NCBI GenBank assembly: GCA_037355855.1
Contig: CM074765.1
Location: 3,968,001 to 4,032,000 of the forward strand
Reading direction: 5' to 3'
Source: Pseudo-nitzschia pungens
Lineage: Eukaryota; Bacillariophyta; Bacillariophyceae; Bacillariales; Bacillariaceae
Length of the DNA: 64,000 nt
Made by a program: the position numbers and the translations under genes. Each line of letters begins with the position of its first letter. Position 1 is the first letter of the stretch. The notes beneath the pieces were generated by a model that did not search any database, had not been told where the DNA came from, and worked only from the letters and a program-made list of their open reading frames with translations. Positions 21,460-31,042 of this stretch are shown in pieces.

Positions 21460-24400
21460 TCACTCTTCCTCTGTTTCGTCCATGTCGTTTGCCAATTGAC
21501 ATTGACTGTAAAGTGTTGCATATGATGTAGAAGCCAGGCTCTCATTCCTTTCTTCAAAACTGTCCAACCAAGCACCACGATTGGCCACTACTAGCCACCT
21601 GTTTGCAGCCGAGATACTTCCATCTTTATTCAACTCTGGCACAACAGCAATATCTGATAAAATTGCGTCTGTGTTGAATACAAAGAAACCTTCTTCCAAA
21701 GTACCCTTGGAAACAAATCTTGACTTCAACCTTGTGGGCTCTTTCTTGAATTTTCTAACGACGGCATAAAGACCTTCATTTTCAACCGGGTAATTATTCA
21801 CTCTACCCGTTGGACGTTTCAGGTTATCTAGTTCAAGAAAACATAGAATCTGACACGGGATTGCTTCCGAATCAACACTGACCACTACCCAATCCATCCA
21901 AACGGCATTCACTTGCCCAGATGTCGATCTGTAGGAGGGATGGCATCGAAACAAATATCCGACCTTGTTTGTTGAATCCCATCGATTGTGTTCTGTGAAT
22001 GCTTCTACCGATGTGCCATCGACTAGTAACGGCAACACCGAATCGCAGACAAAATCCAGAATTACCGATGGCAAAAACGGTTTGTCCTTATTTGAAGTTC
22101 TATGCCATGTCATGCTTCCCTTACTTTGTTTGGCGTCACGGTGTATTTTGAATAGTGAGCCGGCTTTCTTCGGTCTGGGTTTCGCTGTCGGGTCTTCATG
22201 CTTTTCCTCCAACCCGTAACACATATTGGCAGTACGCAACAGCAACTTTTCCGTTTGTCGTTTTGTTGTTTGGCTAATCAATGTAGCTGCGTTTTGTTGT
22301 GTGTTCTTTGCTGGAGCCTTCACCTCTGTCTTGTGATGACTCTCACTGAAGCTACTATCCCACCCCAGTGGATGTCCCCACAACTTTATGTACTCTGGGA
22401 TGTGAAAATATAGATGGTTCTTGATGAGTCTCGTCCCCATTCCTTTCCGAATACATGCAGTATTGATTGTGTTAATAAAATGAATTATTGTTTTTGGTAG
22501 ATTTCGGAGACCTTTTGGAGTAATTCTTCCATGTTTGAGAAACTCTTCCATTGATATGATTTGTTCAATGACGTCAATTTGTGTAGTTGCAAATCTCAGA
22601 TCACCCACTATCTCTTGGCCAGCTTCCGACGCCAGTGCTACAAGGATGCACAATAGCATACCGCTATAATCTTTTCCTTCTTTTTTCGCAATGGACATAA
22701 TGCTTGTTCCAAATTTGGTTCTAGGAAAATCCCTGTCGGATTGTCTTGATAATAGCGCACCATATCTTTGAGCAATATATCCAAGTGCTTCCACCGTCGC
22801 CCTCCCTTTCTTTAGGTTCGGGGCGTATTTACACTCAACACTAGTGTTTACCAACTGTTGTTCTATTGCTTCCACACATCGCCTGGCTACCCCTAATTGA
22901 TGCATATGTAGTGTTTCACCTGGTGTTGCGAGGTGTATATTATTGAGATTGGACCCGAAATTTAAACTGTGGAATGCGTTCTCGATACGGTGGTGTGATT
23001 GTTGTTTGAAATAATCCGTTGCATCTTCTCCGTCTGGTATTTCGAAGTCGTCTGGTTTCCACAGTTTTACATGTTGTTGTGCTGCTGGCCTATTGATTTC
23101 AGTTGTTGCACAATCACAGTGTCTGCATAGTTTTTTAACCCTGGCCGATCGTGATCCATATTTTCCACAAAGCTTGTCATGGAGTTCGGTATCTCCTACA
23201 ACATATGCAATCGCAAATTTCATTCTAACGCTCCACACTTTCCCTGCATAGGGAAGGTAATCCCACAGAATTCCATCCCCTCTGGCATCAATTTCCCTCA
23301 ACGATTCTAGTGCAACGGCAATCGCATTATGAATGTTCTGTACCCCTTCTGTCGGCGTAGCTTTCCTTGAATGATGGGTGTTTTCCCATTCGCTGTCTGG
23401 ATGGAAGTAAATAGTAGTCCAAGCCTCTGGGCGTTTTCTTGTCTCTACACTGAAAATACCCAGAGTCATATTGAGAGGAGTAAGAGACAATCTGCCATGC
23501 GCATCCAGGCTGATCCCGTCCATGTAAAAAATAAGTGGTACCAAAATTTCAGGAGGATCTGCGTTTTGCTGGCACATTAACCTCCATGAGTCCTTCCACC
23601 AAGTTCCATGATGAAGCTCTGAAATGTATGTGTCTTCCGTTATGGCAGGATCATTGTCTGGCTGCAGCGGAGTTGTTATACTTGGAAAGGAGAGATTTTG
23701 GTCACACATCAGCTCACTATTGGATAGAAGAGAATACAGTGCTTCTTTAAAATTGCGAATGTAAATCTGAGCAGGTTTCTTGTCTGGTAGCCAAGTAACT
23801 AGCTTTGGTTCAAATCTTGTGTTGGGTATTTTGACATGCTTCTGTATTTCTTGGAAAACAACTTCACGTTTTCTGATTTTCGCCGTACGAAAATCAAAAC
23901 CAGGGAGGTTTTGACATTCCTTTGCCCAATTCATTATGGTTTGAAATGTACCTAATTGTAAGCGATGCCTTGACATTAGATTCATAAGCTTGATTTCAGC
24001 GTGTAGCTGCTGAGTTGTATGAGGTATTGGGTGGGAACGGAACATCTGTTCCATGTTATTGAGCGCATCCGGTTCTGTACTTTTTTGTTCATTTGCATCA
24101 TCCATCAGTGTAACTCCGTCGTTGTCTTCCTCTTCATTATCTTCCTCTTGATCTACCTCCAGAGCTGCTAAATAGGACTGTATAACATTGCGCTGTATAG
24201 GTGGTACCAGAACGTCTGGTACCGCTTGCCTATTTAAATCCTGATTCTGGTCCCCGGTCGAAATTCTATCAGATGCCGCTTCTCCCTGTGGACCATTTGC
24301 TGTCATCGTCAAGGAAAAACTGGATGGGTTGTGTCGGCCCGCACCTCCACCCGTGTGGTGGATTTCGAATACGGACGCACCTGTTTTATCTACTACATTA

Positions 24401-24606
24401 TGATAGTAGTATCTGCCGCATTCGCCTGATCTGCTCAAGTGGCTTGTAAGCCCGCTGCAAACGTATTTGAAAGATGACTGATCCTTTTTAGACACTCTTT
24501 TGTACCCACGAAATTTTTTCATTGTGTTTGTGTTCTTAAAACATGCCAGACAGTAGAAGTCTGCCAAGATTTTAACACCATCGGAATACTTTCTTTTCTT
24601 TGGCAT
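21460..24606 (-). CDS. CACTA/Plavaka-like transposase
   Basis: This is a 1048-aa ORF from the ATG at 24606; the frame stays open upstream, but only to non-ATG codons. It begins MPKKRKYSDG, a monopartite nuclear-localisation signal. Cys and His pairs in the first 90 residues (FYCLACF, SRSGECGRYYYH) may form a zinc finger. The catalytic region resembles the CACTA/Plavaka lineage: LIFYMDGISLDAHG (D363), TLGIFSVETRKRP, VVGDTELHDKL (D472), LCRHCDC and GETLHMHQLGVARRC. A C-terminal module with RCHPSYRS and VWMDWVVVSVDSEAIPC is also typical. There is no internal stop or frameshift. The terminal inverted repeats could not be fixed. It is on the same strand as the genes at 19266 and 27280. Confidence 0.75.
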   Translation of the reverse strand: MPKKRKYSDGVKILADFYCLACFKNTNTMKKFRGYKRVSKKDQSSFKYVCSGLTSHLSRSGECGRYYYHNVVDKTGASVFEIHHTGGGAGRHNPSSFSLTMTANGPQGEAASDRISTGDQNQDLNRQAVPDVLVPPIQRNVIQSYLAALEVDQEEDNEEEDNDGVTLMDDANEQKSTEPDALNNMEQMFRSHPIPHTTQQLHAEIKLMNLMSRHRLQLGTFQTIMNWAKECQNLPGFDFRTAKIRKREVVFQEIQKHVKIPNTRFEPKLVTWLPDKKPAQIYIRNFKEALYSLLSNSELMCDQNLSFPSITTPLQPDNDPAITEDTYISELHHGTWWKDSWRLMCQQNADPPEILVPLIFYMDGISLDAHGRLSLTPLNMTLGIFSVETRKRPEAWTTIYFHPDSEWENTHHSRKATPTEGVQNIHNAIAVALESLREIDARGDGILWDYLPYAGKVWSVRMKFAIAYVVGDTELHDKLCGKYGSRSARVKKLCRHCDCATTEINRPAAQQHVKLWKPDDFEIPDGEDATDYFKQQSHHRIENAFHSLNFGSNLNNIHLATPGETLHMHQLGVARRCVEAIEQQLVNTSVECKYAPNLKKGRATVEALGYIAQRYGALLSRQSDRDFPRTKFGTSIMSIAKKEGKDYSGMLLCILVALASEAGQEIVGDLRFATTQIDVIEQIISMEEFLKHGRITPKGLRNLPKTIIHFINTINTACIRKGMGTRLIKNHLYFHIPEYIKLWGHPLGWDSSFSESHHKTEVKAPAKNTQQNAATLISQTTKRQTEKLLLRTANMCYGLEEKHEDPTAKPRPKKAGSLFKIHRDAKQSKGSMTWHRTSNKDKPFLPSVILDFVCDSVLPLLVDGTSVEAFTEHNRWDSTNKVGYLFRCHPSYRSTSGQVNAVWMDWVVVSVDSEAIPCQILCFLELDNLKRPTGRVNNYPVENEGLYAVVRKFKKEPTRLKSRFVSKGTLEEGFFVFNTDAILSDIAVVPELNKDGSISAANRWLVVANRGAWLDSFEERNESLASTSYATLYSQCQLANDMDETEEE

Positions 24607-24893
24607 CACGTCAACAAGAAGATAATGATTTCTGGGTCTCAAAGGACAGCAATATTCATTATCTTGTTATCATTAATTTCACCCATACCTTGTCGTTTCA
24701 AGAAAGGAAGCAAGAACCAAAATCGTCGTCACGGAAAGATGCTCCTTTAGAGTTAGTACAGCACTTGCATTCAAAATGAATTAAAGAACGAAAAAACTCT
24801 TCATTTTCTTAAGCTAATCGTGAATTAGTGGTGACAGAGGCGCATGTGCTATCTTGTGCTGCTGTCAGTTCAAGCCACTCCCATGCCTCTCAT
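24607..24893. other. Putative upstream region of the transposase
   Basis: AT-rich and noncoding. GAATTAGTGGTG at 24821-24832 could contain a right-hand TAGTG end of a CACTA element, but the only left candidate (CACTAATC near 19233) shares just 7-8 bases and no target duplication. Confidence 0.3.
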
Positions 24894-25389
24894 CTTTTGT
24901 CTTATTTAGTGCTTGCTTTATCTGTGTATTATTTTGCATCTTCATGAATACTTTTTGGAATATTTCCAGCATTCAAGTAACCATACTCCCCACCATATGT
25001 ATGCTTCTGACTATGAAAAGAATCAAACTCAAAAGATCCTATTGTGTGGGGTGCGTCCCATATGTTCTTTTGTCTTATTTAGTGCTTGCTTTATCTGTGT
25101 ATTATTTTGCATCTTCATGAATACTTTTTGGAATATTTCCAGCATTCAAGTAACCATACTCCCCACCATATGTATGCTTCTGACTATGAAAAGAATCAAA
25201 CTCAAAAGATCCTATTGTGTGGGGTGCGTCCCATATGTTCTTTTGTCTTATTTAGTGCTTGCTTTATCTGTGTATTATTTTGCATCTTCATGAATACTTT
25301 TTGGAATATTTCCAGCATTCAAGTAACCATATTCCTCACCATATGTATGCTTCTGACTATGAAAAGAATTAAACTCAAAAGATCCTATG
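24894..25389 (+). repeat. Tandem array, 3 copies of 173 bp
   Basis: Copies start at about 24901, 25074 and 25247 (CTTATTTAGTGCTTGCTTT), exactly 173 bp apart. The first two are almost identical; the third differs by a few bases (ATACTCCCC to ATATTCCTC). Units contain TATGTATGCTTCTGACTATG, also present in changed form in the 181-bp array at 62.5 kb. Confidence 0.9.
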
Positions 25390-25570
25390 TTTCATGGATA
25401 TTTCCTCCAGTAGTGTCAATACTTTCTAGTAGAAAATATACAACAGTCCAATGAATGGGATATCTATGATACCACATCCTATGTTTCATGGATATTTCCT
25501 CCAGTAGTGTCAATACTTTCTAGTAGAAAATATACAACAATCAAATGAATGGGATATCTATGATACCACA
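25383..25570 (+). repeat. Tandem array, 2 copies of 94 bp
   Basis: TCCTATGTTTCATGGATATT recurs at 25383 and 25477. The two copies differ by a few bases. TTTCCTCCAGTA and TAGAAAATATACAA are shared with the array at 62.5 kb. Confidence 0.88.
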
Positions 25571-27279
25571 TTTATTTAATGTACTTTTGGATGTTACTTC
25601 CTCGTTGGGCCCACTAGTAACAGAATAGAAAATCTGTATCAAATCCAAGTTCATAAGATACAAAAACAGTGCTGTTAGAAGATCTGGAAGAAAAATGGCT
25701 ATTAAATTTAGTTTTGTCTGTTGGCAGTTTAAGTTGTGTCTGTTGGCTGATAAACATTTGTGTGAATAAATTTTAATGGTTAAGTGTTGTCTGTTGTGAG
25801 CAAACTAATGTTAAGGCGATTAAATTTGTTGTATGTTGGTAAATTAACATGATCAAGATTAAATTTAGTTTTGTCTGTTGGTAGTTTAAGTGGTGTCTGT
25901 TGGATGATAAACATTTCTGTGAATAAATTTTAATGGTTTCAAATGTAGTTTGTATCTCTAATGAAGTGTACATGTAGAAGTAACCAGTTAAAACCTAAAC
26001 TTTTGTGAGTGAATTTTGGTTTTTTTATATTTCCTGTAAATTGTACTGTGTGATAGCGTGAATCAATTTTGGATTTTTCATATTTCCTGTAAATTGTACT
26101 CTGTGATTCTAGTGAAGTGTACATATAGAAGTATCCAAATTAAACCTGAGTTGTTTCAAAATCAACACGCTACTAGATCAGTAATGAAAGTAACACTCAG
26201 AATAGTGGAAGTATCACCACCAGCAGTTGCAATAGTGGAATTAGAATTTTCATTTCTCCATTTTCCAACAACAGTATAAGATCACAATTCTAGTTTTGCA
26301 TCCTGGCAAAACTGAATTCATACTTCGGATTCACACAACAACGTCGGATCGAAGGTCACCATGGGATTCTCTTCAGGGCTAACTCAATGTACAGGGCTAG
26401 CCTAGTGGTGGGGTAGCTCCCTGAGATCATACCACTAGCTGTACGAGCGCACTGTTGAGATACCATGGAGAGGGACAACAACCTAATACCTCCACTATGA
26501 CTCTGGATCAAGGTATGCCTGGTTGCTAAATGTCTCTCTAGACTGGAGATGGTGGTTTCCTCATGTCAGAGTCTTCGTTGGTTTCCTCAAGTCAGAGTCT
26601 TCATTGGGTTCCTCAAGTCGGAGTCATCGTTGGGTGTAACCACAAGGGAAGGATCTTTTACATAGCAAAATGCAGTGGCCCTGGTGGGACAGGGTGGTGA
26701 ACCTTGCATAATTTTGCTGTGATTGAGGTCTTTTCAACGAGGCTGCTGGTGTCTTTAAAGGAGTGATTCTGATTGAACTTGCGGTGGCCCCGCGGTGGTT
26801 TCGACTGCTTTCAGTTGTTACTACCTTTGTTCATTGGATAACCTCCGTACACAGCGACGGTTTGGATAACTGACCGTATCAGTCCAGGTGTCATCGGTGC
26901 CTCATCTCCATATACAAAGTGCCTCTGGCAGCCCGTTTGGAGAAGAAACTGATAGGTTCGGGCTTGCCTTAAAAGTCAAGTGGGGAGTATTGCAAAGCGC
27001 AATCTCCTCGCGCCCCCACTTCAACAATCAACCATATCTATCGGAATCGCAATCGAAGAAGTATCGGAATCGTAATCGAAGAAGTATCGGAATCTAACGA
27101 AATCGCAATCACAAAGAGTTTTTCGAAATTCTTGTTTCTGAACAAGATATTTCTGCAGTCACGATATTTCTACTGTCAACCAAAACAAACACCGAACACA
27201 AACAACAACGGCGTTTCAGCGTACTATCTAAATCAAAATGGCAGTCGAACGAACTACTTTAAATTGTAAATCAATATTA
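25571..27279. other. AT-rich noncoding stretch with short direct repeats
   Basis: No gene is supported. About 100 bp from 25704 recur from 25861 (TTTAGTTTTGTCTGTTGG). TTTCCTGTAAATTGTACT occurs at 26030 and 26085. Around 26565-26635 a unit of about 30 bp (TCCTCAAGTCAGAGTCTTC) occurs three times. The stretch 26330-26890 is GC-balanced and could be a degraded retroelement leader or LTR, but no LTR pair was found. Confidence 0.4.
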
Positions 27280-28401
27280 TTATATTGGATCGGCCCTGAG
27301 TACAGTTCTACATGGGACGAAGGCGCTCATAATATAACAACCGTCGTATTTGGGATTCGAACAGCTGTGCAAGATGGTAGAGTTAAACAACAGTGCTTCC
27401 CCAGAACGTAGTGGAATTTTGATTCCGTACGTAGGGAATATAAAATAATATATAACTTCATCGTCCTTTACCCCCTGAGGACCTACCACAGTCAAAAGAC
27501 TGTAGTAATAGTCACGATCGGTATGGCATTTGGAGTGGTAATTCTTACCCGTTGAAAAGGCGACATAGTGACTATCGCCAACCGTTTCAAGTGTTGTTTG
27601 CCTCACCACCTGACGTATCACCGAAATTTCATGACCAACCAAATTCCGAAGGGGACGTATAGTATCCTCCAATTCATTGACAATATGAGATGCAACCATG
27701 TTCAAATCTGCCTGTTTCCGTTCCCCCACATTCTTTTTGAACGCATACTGACCTATGCCACGACTTGCACGGTTGGGTCGAATACCAACAATGGCATACC
27801 CATCATCGACACTACCACACTCACATCCTCTTTCAACTGTTGGTTTCACTGCAACAACATCTTCTGCAAACATTCTTGTATATCGGATATTGTTGGTTCC
27901 AGCCAGATGTTTTCTCGCTTCTGTTCTAGATGCTTTGGCAAATATTCGCAGTGATGGTTGCGATCGATCCACTGCAATTAGGTGGTTATCCTCTGTACTA
28001 TCCATGGTCTCGAAAGGTTTCATCTTCGGTTGCGGATCAATAGACACAACGTCATTCCATTCGTATTTGTTGGATTCAACTTTCTCTTTATCCCATTTCG
28101 TTACAAAAAATTTACCTTTGTAAAATAGATCGTTGTTGCTTACCCTCTTCAGCTGTGTTTTGACGACGTTATTGGATGTTGGTGAATGAGTAGGTTCATC
28201 GATTCTTGGTCTTATCCTAGCCACGTGTTTATAGGTGGTGTGTGTTTTCGACTTGGGTGGTGCATTTTTGATAAAATTGGATGTCATTCTTCTTCTCGCT
28301 TCCTTAGCAGCTTTCCTTTTGGCTTTTTTGTAGAGGCCTCTTTTGGACATTTCGTTCCCTGTCATTGTTGTCGTGCCTTTCTTCATCGTGCCTTTCTTCA
28401 T
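27280..28401 (-). CDS. 2OG-Fe(II) oxygenase-like protein near a transposase
   Basis: This is a 373-aa ORF from the ATG at 28401; exons further upstream probably belong to it (see 28510-29022). The N-terminus is very basic (KKAKRKAAKEARRRM), suggesting nuclear or DNA-bound location. The C-terminal third has the double-stranded beta-helix signature: H293-T-D295 (KCHTDRDYYYSLLTVVG), a beta-rich stretch with GEALLFNS, H345 (ILHSCSNP), then SAFVPCR with a candidate 2-oxoglutarate-binding Arg. This HxD...H triad binds Fe(II) in dioxygenases, including the TET/JBP group, some of which travel with fungal DNA transposons. The exact substrate cannot be told. A CACTA-like transposase lies 2.7 kb away on the same strand. 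Confidence 0.6.
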   Translation of the reverse strand: MKKGTMKKGTTTMTGNEMSKRGLYKKAKRKAAKEARRRMTSNFIKNAPPKSKTHTTYKHVARIRPRIDEPTHSPTSNNVVKTQLKRVSNNDLFYKGKFFVTKWDKEKVESNKYEWNDVVSIDPQPKMKPFETMDSTEDNHLIAVDRSQPSLRIFAKASRTEARKHLAGTNNIRYTRMFAEDVVAVKPTVERGCECGSVDDGYAIVGIRPNRASRGIGQYAFKKNVGERKQADLNMVASHIVNELEDTIRPLRNLVGHEISVIRQVVRQTTLETVGDSHYVAFSTGKNYHSKCHTDRDYYYSLLTVVGPQGVKDDEVIYYFIFPTYGIKIPLRSGEALLFNSTILHSCSNPKYDGCYIMSAFVPCRTVLRADPI

Positions 28402-28509
28402 CGTGCCTTCCGCCCCTTCCGCTAATCGTCGTTGCGTCGTTTGATGGGGGGGGTTAGTAATAATTACAATTAAATCTTACTGGGTGAAAACGTAATCGTG
28501 TTAGCGTAC
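28402..28509 (-). other. Second copy of a duplicated intron
   Basis: On the minus strand this starts GTACGCTAACACGATTACG, contains the branch-like TACTAAC followed by a C run, and reaches candidate acceptors near 28420-28440 (GATTAG, GGAAG). It matches the intron at 28631-28714 almost base for base over about 75 bp. None of the visible acceptors gives a clean frame from exon 28510-28630 into the ATG at 28401, so the join is unresolved. Confidence 0.5.
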
Positions 28510-28630
28510 CTTTGTCGTCGTTTTCGTTCGTCTTTGTCGTCTTCCCGTTGCGTCGTTTGCGTCGTCACGTCGTCGTCTTTTTTGTCTTCCGTTGTACTGT
28601 TTGGGTCGTATCGCACCGCCGTCGTCTCGT
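28510..28630 (-). other. Putative internal exon (121 bp) of the oxygenase gene
   Basis: It is bounded upstream by an acceptor (TTTCACGCAG) and downstream by GACAAAG|GTACGC. Read in phase with the upstream exon it is open and encodes a Lys/Arg/Asp/Thr-rich, unstructured segment. It ends in the same sequence as exon 28715-29022 (AACGACGACAAAG), as expected if exon end plus intron were duplicated together. Confidence 0.45.
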
Positions 28631-28714
28631 CTGCGTGAAAGGTTAAATAGGGGGGGGGTTAGTAATAATTACAATTAAATCTTCCTGGGTGAAAACGTAA
28701 TCGTGTTAGCGTAC
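28631..28714 (-). other. Putative 84-bp intron with branch site
   Basis: GTACGC donor, TACTAAC branch-like motif, run of C, TTTCACGCAG acceptor. The proximal part is duplicated at 28438-28509. Confidence 0.6.
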
Positions 28715-29022
28715 CTTTGTCGTCGTTTTCGTTCGTCTTTGTCGTCGTTTTCGTTCGTCTTTGTCGTCTTCCGTTGTTGTCTTCCGTTGTTGTCTTCCGT
28801 TGTTGTCTTCCGTTGTTGTCTTCCGTTGTTGTCTTCCGTTGTTGTCTTCCGTTGTTGTCTTCCGTTGTTGTCTTCCGTCGTCGTCTTCCGTCGTCGTCTT
28901 CCGTCGTCGTATTCAATTCTTCCTCCTATGTCACGAAAACAAGAACTTGCGCCTGTTGAAGTCCTACCGGCGATGGATGCAGATTGATTGATTTCAAGAC
29001 GTTTGGGGGCCAAGTCAAACAA
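28715..29022 (-). other. Putative first exon with 13-bp coding repeat
   Basis: An ATG at 29022 opens MFDLAPKRLEINQSASIAGR. The sequence then enters about twelve tandem copies of a 13-bp unit (GGAAGACAACAAC). Because 13 is not a multiple of three, successive units are read in all frames, giving a period of 13 residues (KTTTEDNNGRQQR). At least two minus frames are open across the repeat. The exon ends at a GTACGC donor. It is assigned to the 27280-28401 gene on position and strand only. Confidence 0.4.
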
Positions 29023-29689
29023 TGTCTTTCAAGCGAACAATCTCTCGTCCATGCCATAGAGGTGCTTCTCCGTTTTTCAGACAAGGATATTTAAGGACTA
29101 AAGTACAATGAGCCAAGAGCCTACCGTAGGGGTTCTCTTCGTTCACAAGACGGAGTGCAATTAAGCAACTCTGCTCAAAATAAGTCGGATTCTGAATCGA
29201 AACAGCAGTGATTTGTGTTTTTGTGTTATTCCTGAAAAAAGTGAGGTGAAAAAAAAGAGTGATTCTGGGAGGAAACACTGTACGAGAGGAGTGACTCAGC
29301 GAACACCGAGTGCACCTCATGTGGAGTAATAAGATACGAAGTAATTTCTTTTTCGGTATCCGGTTATAGTAGTTATTGTACAGTTGGTACATATTATACA
29401 GGATGAGCATGGAGTAATAAGGTAGGAAGTAATTTGTGTTTCTACCGGCCCTTACTAGTTTTCCTGTACAGTTTGTATTGGGAAATAAAATTTTTTTATT
29501 GGCTTAGCAAGGTATTTTTTCATTGGCTGAGGAACGTATTTTTTCATTGGCTTAGGAACGTAGGATCGTAGAATCATGGAATCTATTAGAAGCCAATCAA
29601 AGATTCGGGTACAATTTGTACAGGGATATGTACTAGGAAAAGATATTTGTAAACATACAACATGTCTAAAAGGGTGTTGTAATCAAAAA
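29023..29689. other. Noncoding region upstream of the 29.7-kb minisatellite
   Basis: No gene is supported. TTTTTTCATTGGCT recurs between 29500 and 29560. GGTATCCGGTTATAGTAG near 29357 belongs to the module repeated at 31.7 and 32.6 kb (GGTATCCGGTCATAGTACAT). Confidence 0.45.
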
Positions 29690-30440
29690 GGGTGTTCCCG
29701 ACGGACAACGTGATTATTCAAAATGGGTGTTCCCGACGGACAACGTGAATATTCAAAGAGGGTGTTCACACTTTATTCAAAAAGGGTATTCCCGACGGAC
29801 AACGTGATTATTCAAAAAGGGTGTTCCAGAGGACAAGACGACGTGATTATTCAAAAAGGGTGTTCCAGAAAACAAGACGACGTGATTATTCAAAAAGGGT
29901 GTTCCCGAAGATAAGACAACGTGATTATTCAAAAAGGGTGTTCCCGACGGACAACGTGATTATTCAAAAAGGGTGTTCCAGAAAACAAGACGACGTGATT
30001 ATTCAAAAAGGGTGTTCCCGACGGACAACGTGATTATTCAAAAAGGGTGTTCCAGAAAACAAGACGACGCGATTATTCAAAAAGGGTGTTCCCGAAGATA
30101 AGACAACGTGATTATTCAAAAAGGGTGTTCCCGACGGACAACGTGATTATTCAAAAAGGGTGTTCCCGACGGACAACGTGATTATTCAAAAAGGGTGTTC
30201 CAGAAAACAAGACGACGTGATTATTCAAAAAGGGTGTTCCCGAAGATAAGACAACGTGATTATTCAAAAAGGGTGTTCCCGACGGACAACGTGATTATTC
30301 AAAAAGGGTGTTCCCAAAGATAAGACAACGTGATTATTCAAAAAGGGTGTTCCCGACGGACAACGTGATTATTCAAAAAGGGTGTTCCCGACGGACAACG
30401 TGATTATTCAAAAAGGGTGTTCCCGAAGAGAATACAACCT
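29690..30440 (+). repeat. Minisatellite of about 21 units running up to a start codon
   Basis: The common core is GTGATTATTCAAAAAGGGTG. Three spacer types alternate: A (TTCCCGACGGACAAC, 35-bp unit), B (TTCCAGAAAACAAGACGAC, 39 bp) and C (TTCCCGAAGATAAGACAAC, 39 bp). The order shows a higher-order pattern in which B-C-A recurs. The last unit is degenerate and runs directly into the ATG at 30452. Confidence 0.9.
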
Positions 30441-30451
30441 GATTGACCATT

Positions 30452-31042
30452 ATGTGCGACGCGACGGACGCGACAACGGGAACTGCAGGCCAAGATGAGA
30501 TGAAGGTCATATTCATAAATAGACCTCATAGGTACAGCGCACAAACCACCCGCACCACCCCATTCAGCTTCCATTTCGGAGAGGGAGTTTTTGGTACTTT
30601 GGATATTCATTTTGATCACAAAAATTATTGCGAGATCGAAGGTATTGACAGGGATCTGGAGACAGGTATGATTATTCGCAATGTAGAGTACAGGGATGAC
30701 GGGTTCGAGGTTGTGGTCAAATACCCCAAAAGGGATGATATAGGATATTTTGTACCGACGTACAGGATTACCTTCACGTTTGAGTTGAAGAAGGATGTTA
30801 CTAATCCTATGGATCACCGGGATGCAAATTACATTGTCAGGTGCTACATGGGAAGAGAAATCGTCCGTGAGATCCGTATCGAGAATTACCTGCCTGAGGA
30901 GGTGAGGTTGATTATTGAACGTGGAGCCGTTATTCATTCATTTCAAATGGACCGTTTTAAGTCGATGATTTGTGTGGAGTGTGAATGTGTCAGAGGAGAA
31001 AATACCGGAGAAAAGGTGCAGATAAGGGGACATATTAAATAA
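30452..31042 (+). CDS. Orphan protein of 196 aa
   Basis: The ATG at 30452 is the first in frame; 11 bp separate it from the last minisatellite unit. The product is beta-rich and charged, with PFSFHFGEGVFGTLDIHFD, IIRNVEYRDDGFEVVVKYP, YRITFTFELKKDV and VRCYMGREIVREIRIENYLP. No signal peptide, membrane segment or known motif is seen. The alternating strand pattern suggests a single globular beta domain. Base composition and codon use are less GC-rich than in the host genes at 10-17 kb. It could be the gene of a mobile element or a young gene; the family is not recognised. Confidence 0.55.
   Translation: MCDATDATTGTAGQDEMKVIFINRPHRYSAQTTRTTPFSFHFGEGVFGTLDIHFDHKNYCEIEGIDRDLETGMIIRNVEYRDDGFEVVVKYPKRDDIGYFVPTYRITFTFELKKDVTNPMDHRDANYIVRCYMGREIVREIRIENYLPEEVRLIIERGAVIHSFQMDRFKSMICVECECVRGENTGEKVQIRGHIK

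Noticed and set aside
19233..24830. CACTA terminal inverted repeats (CACTAATC ... ATTAGTG)
   Set aside because: Only 7-8 bases match, the 3-bp flanks differ, and the pentamer is common by chance. A family alignment is needed to place the ends.
26330..26890. Retroelement LTR or structured RNA
   Set aside because: The composition differs from its AT-rich surroundings and it holds short repeats, but no second LTR copy, tRNA or known RNA fold could be identified.
29690..30440. CRISPR-like array
   Set aside because: The spacing is regular, but the 'spacers' are only three recurring types, no cas genes exist and the context is eukaryotic. It is a minisatellite.
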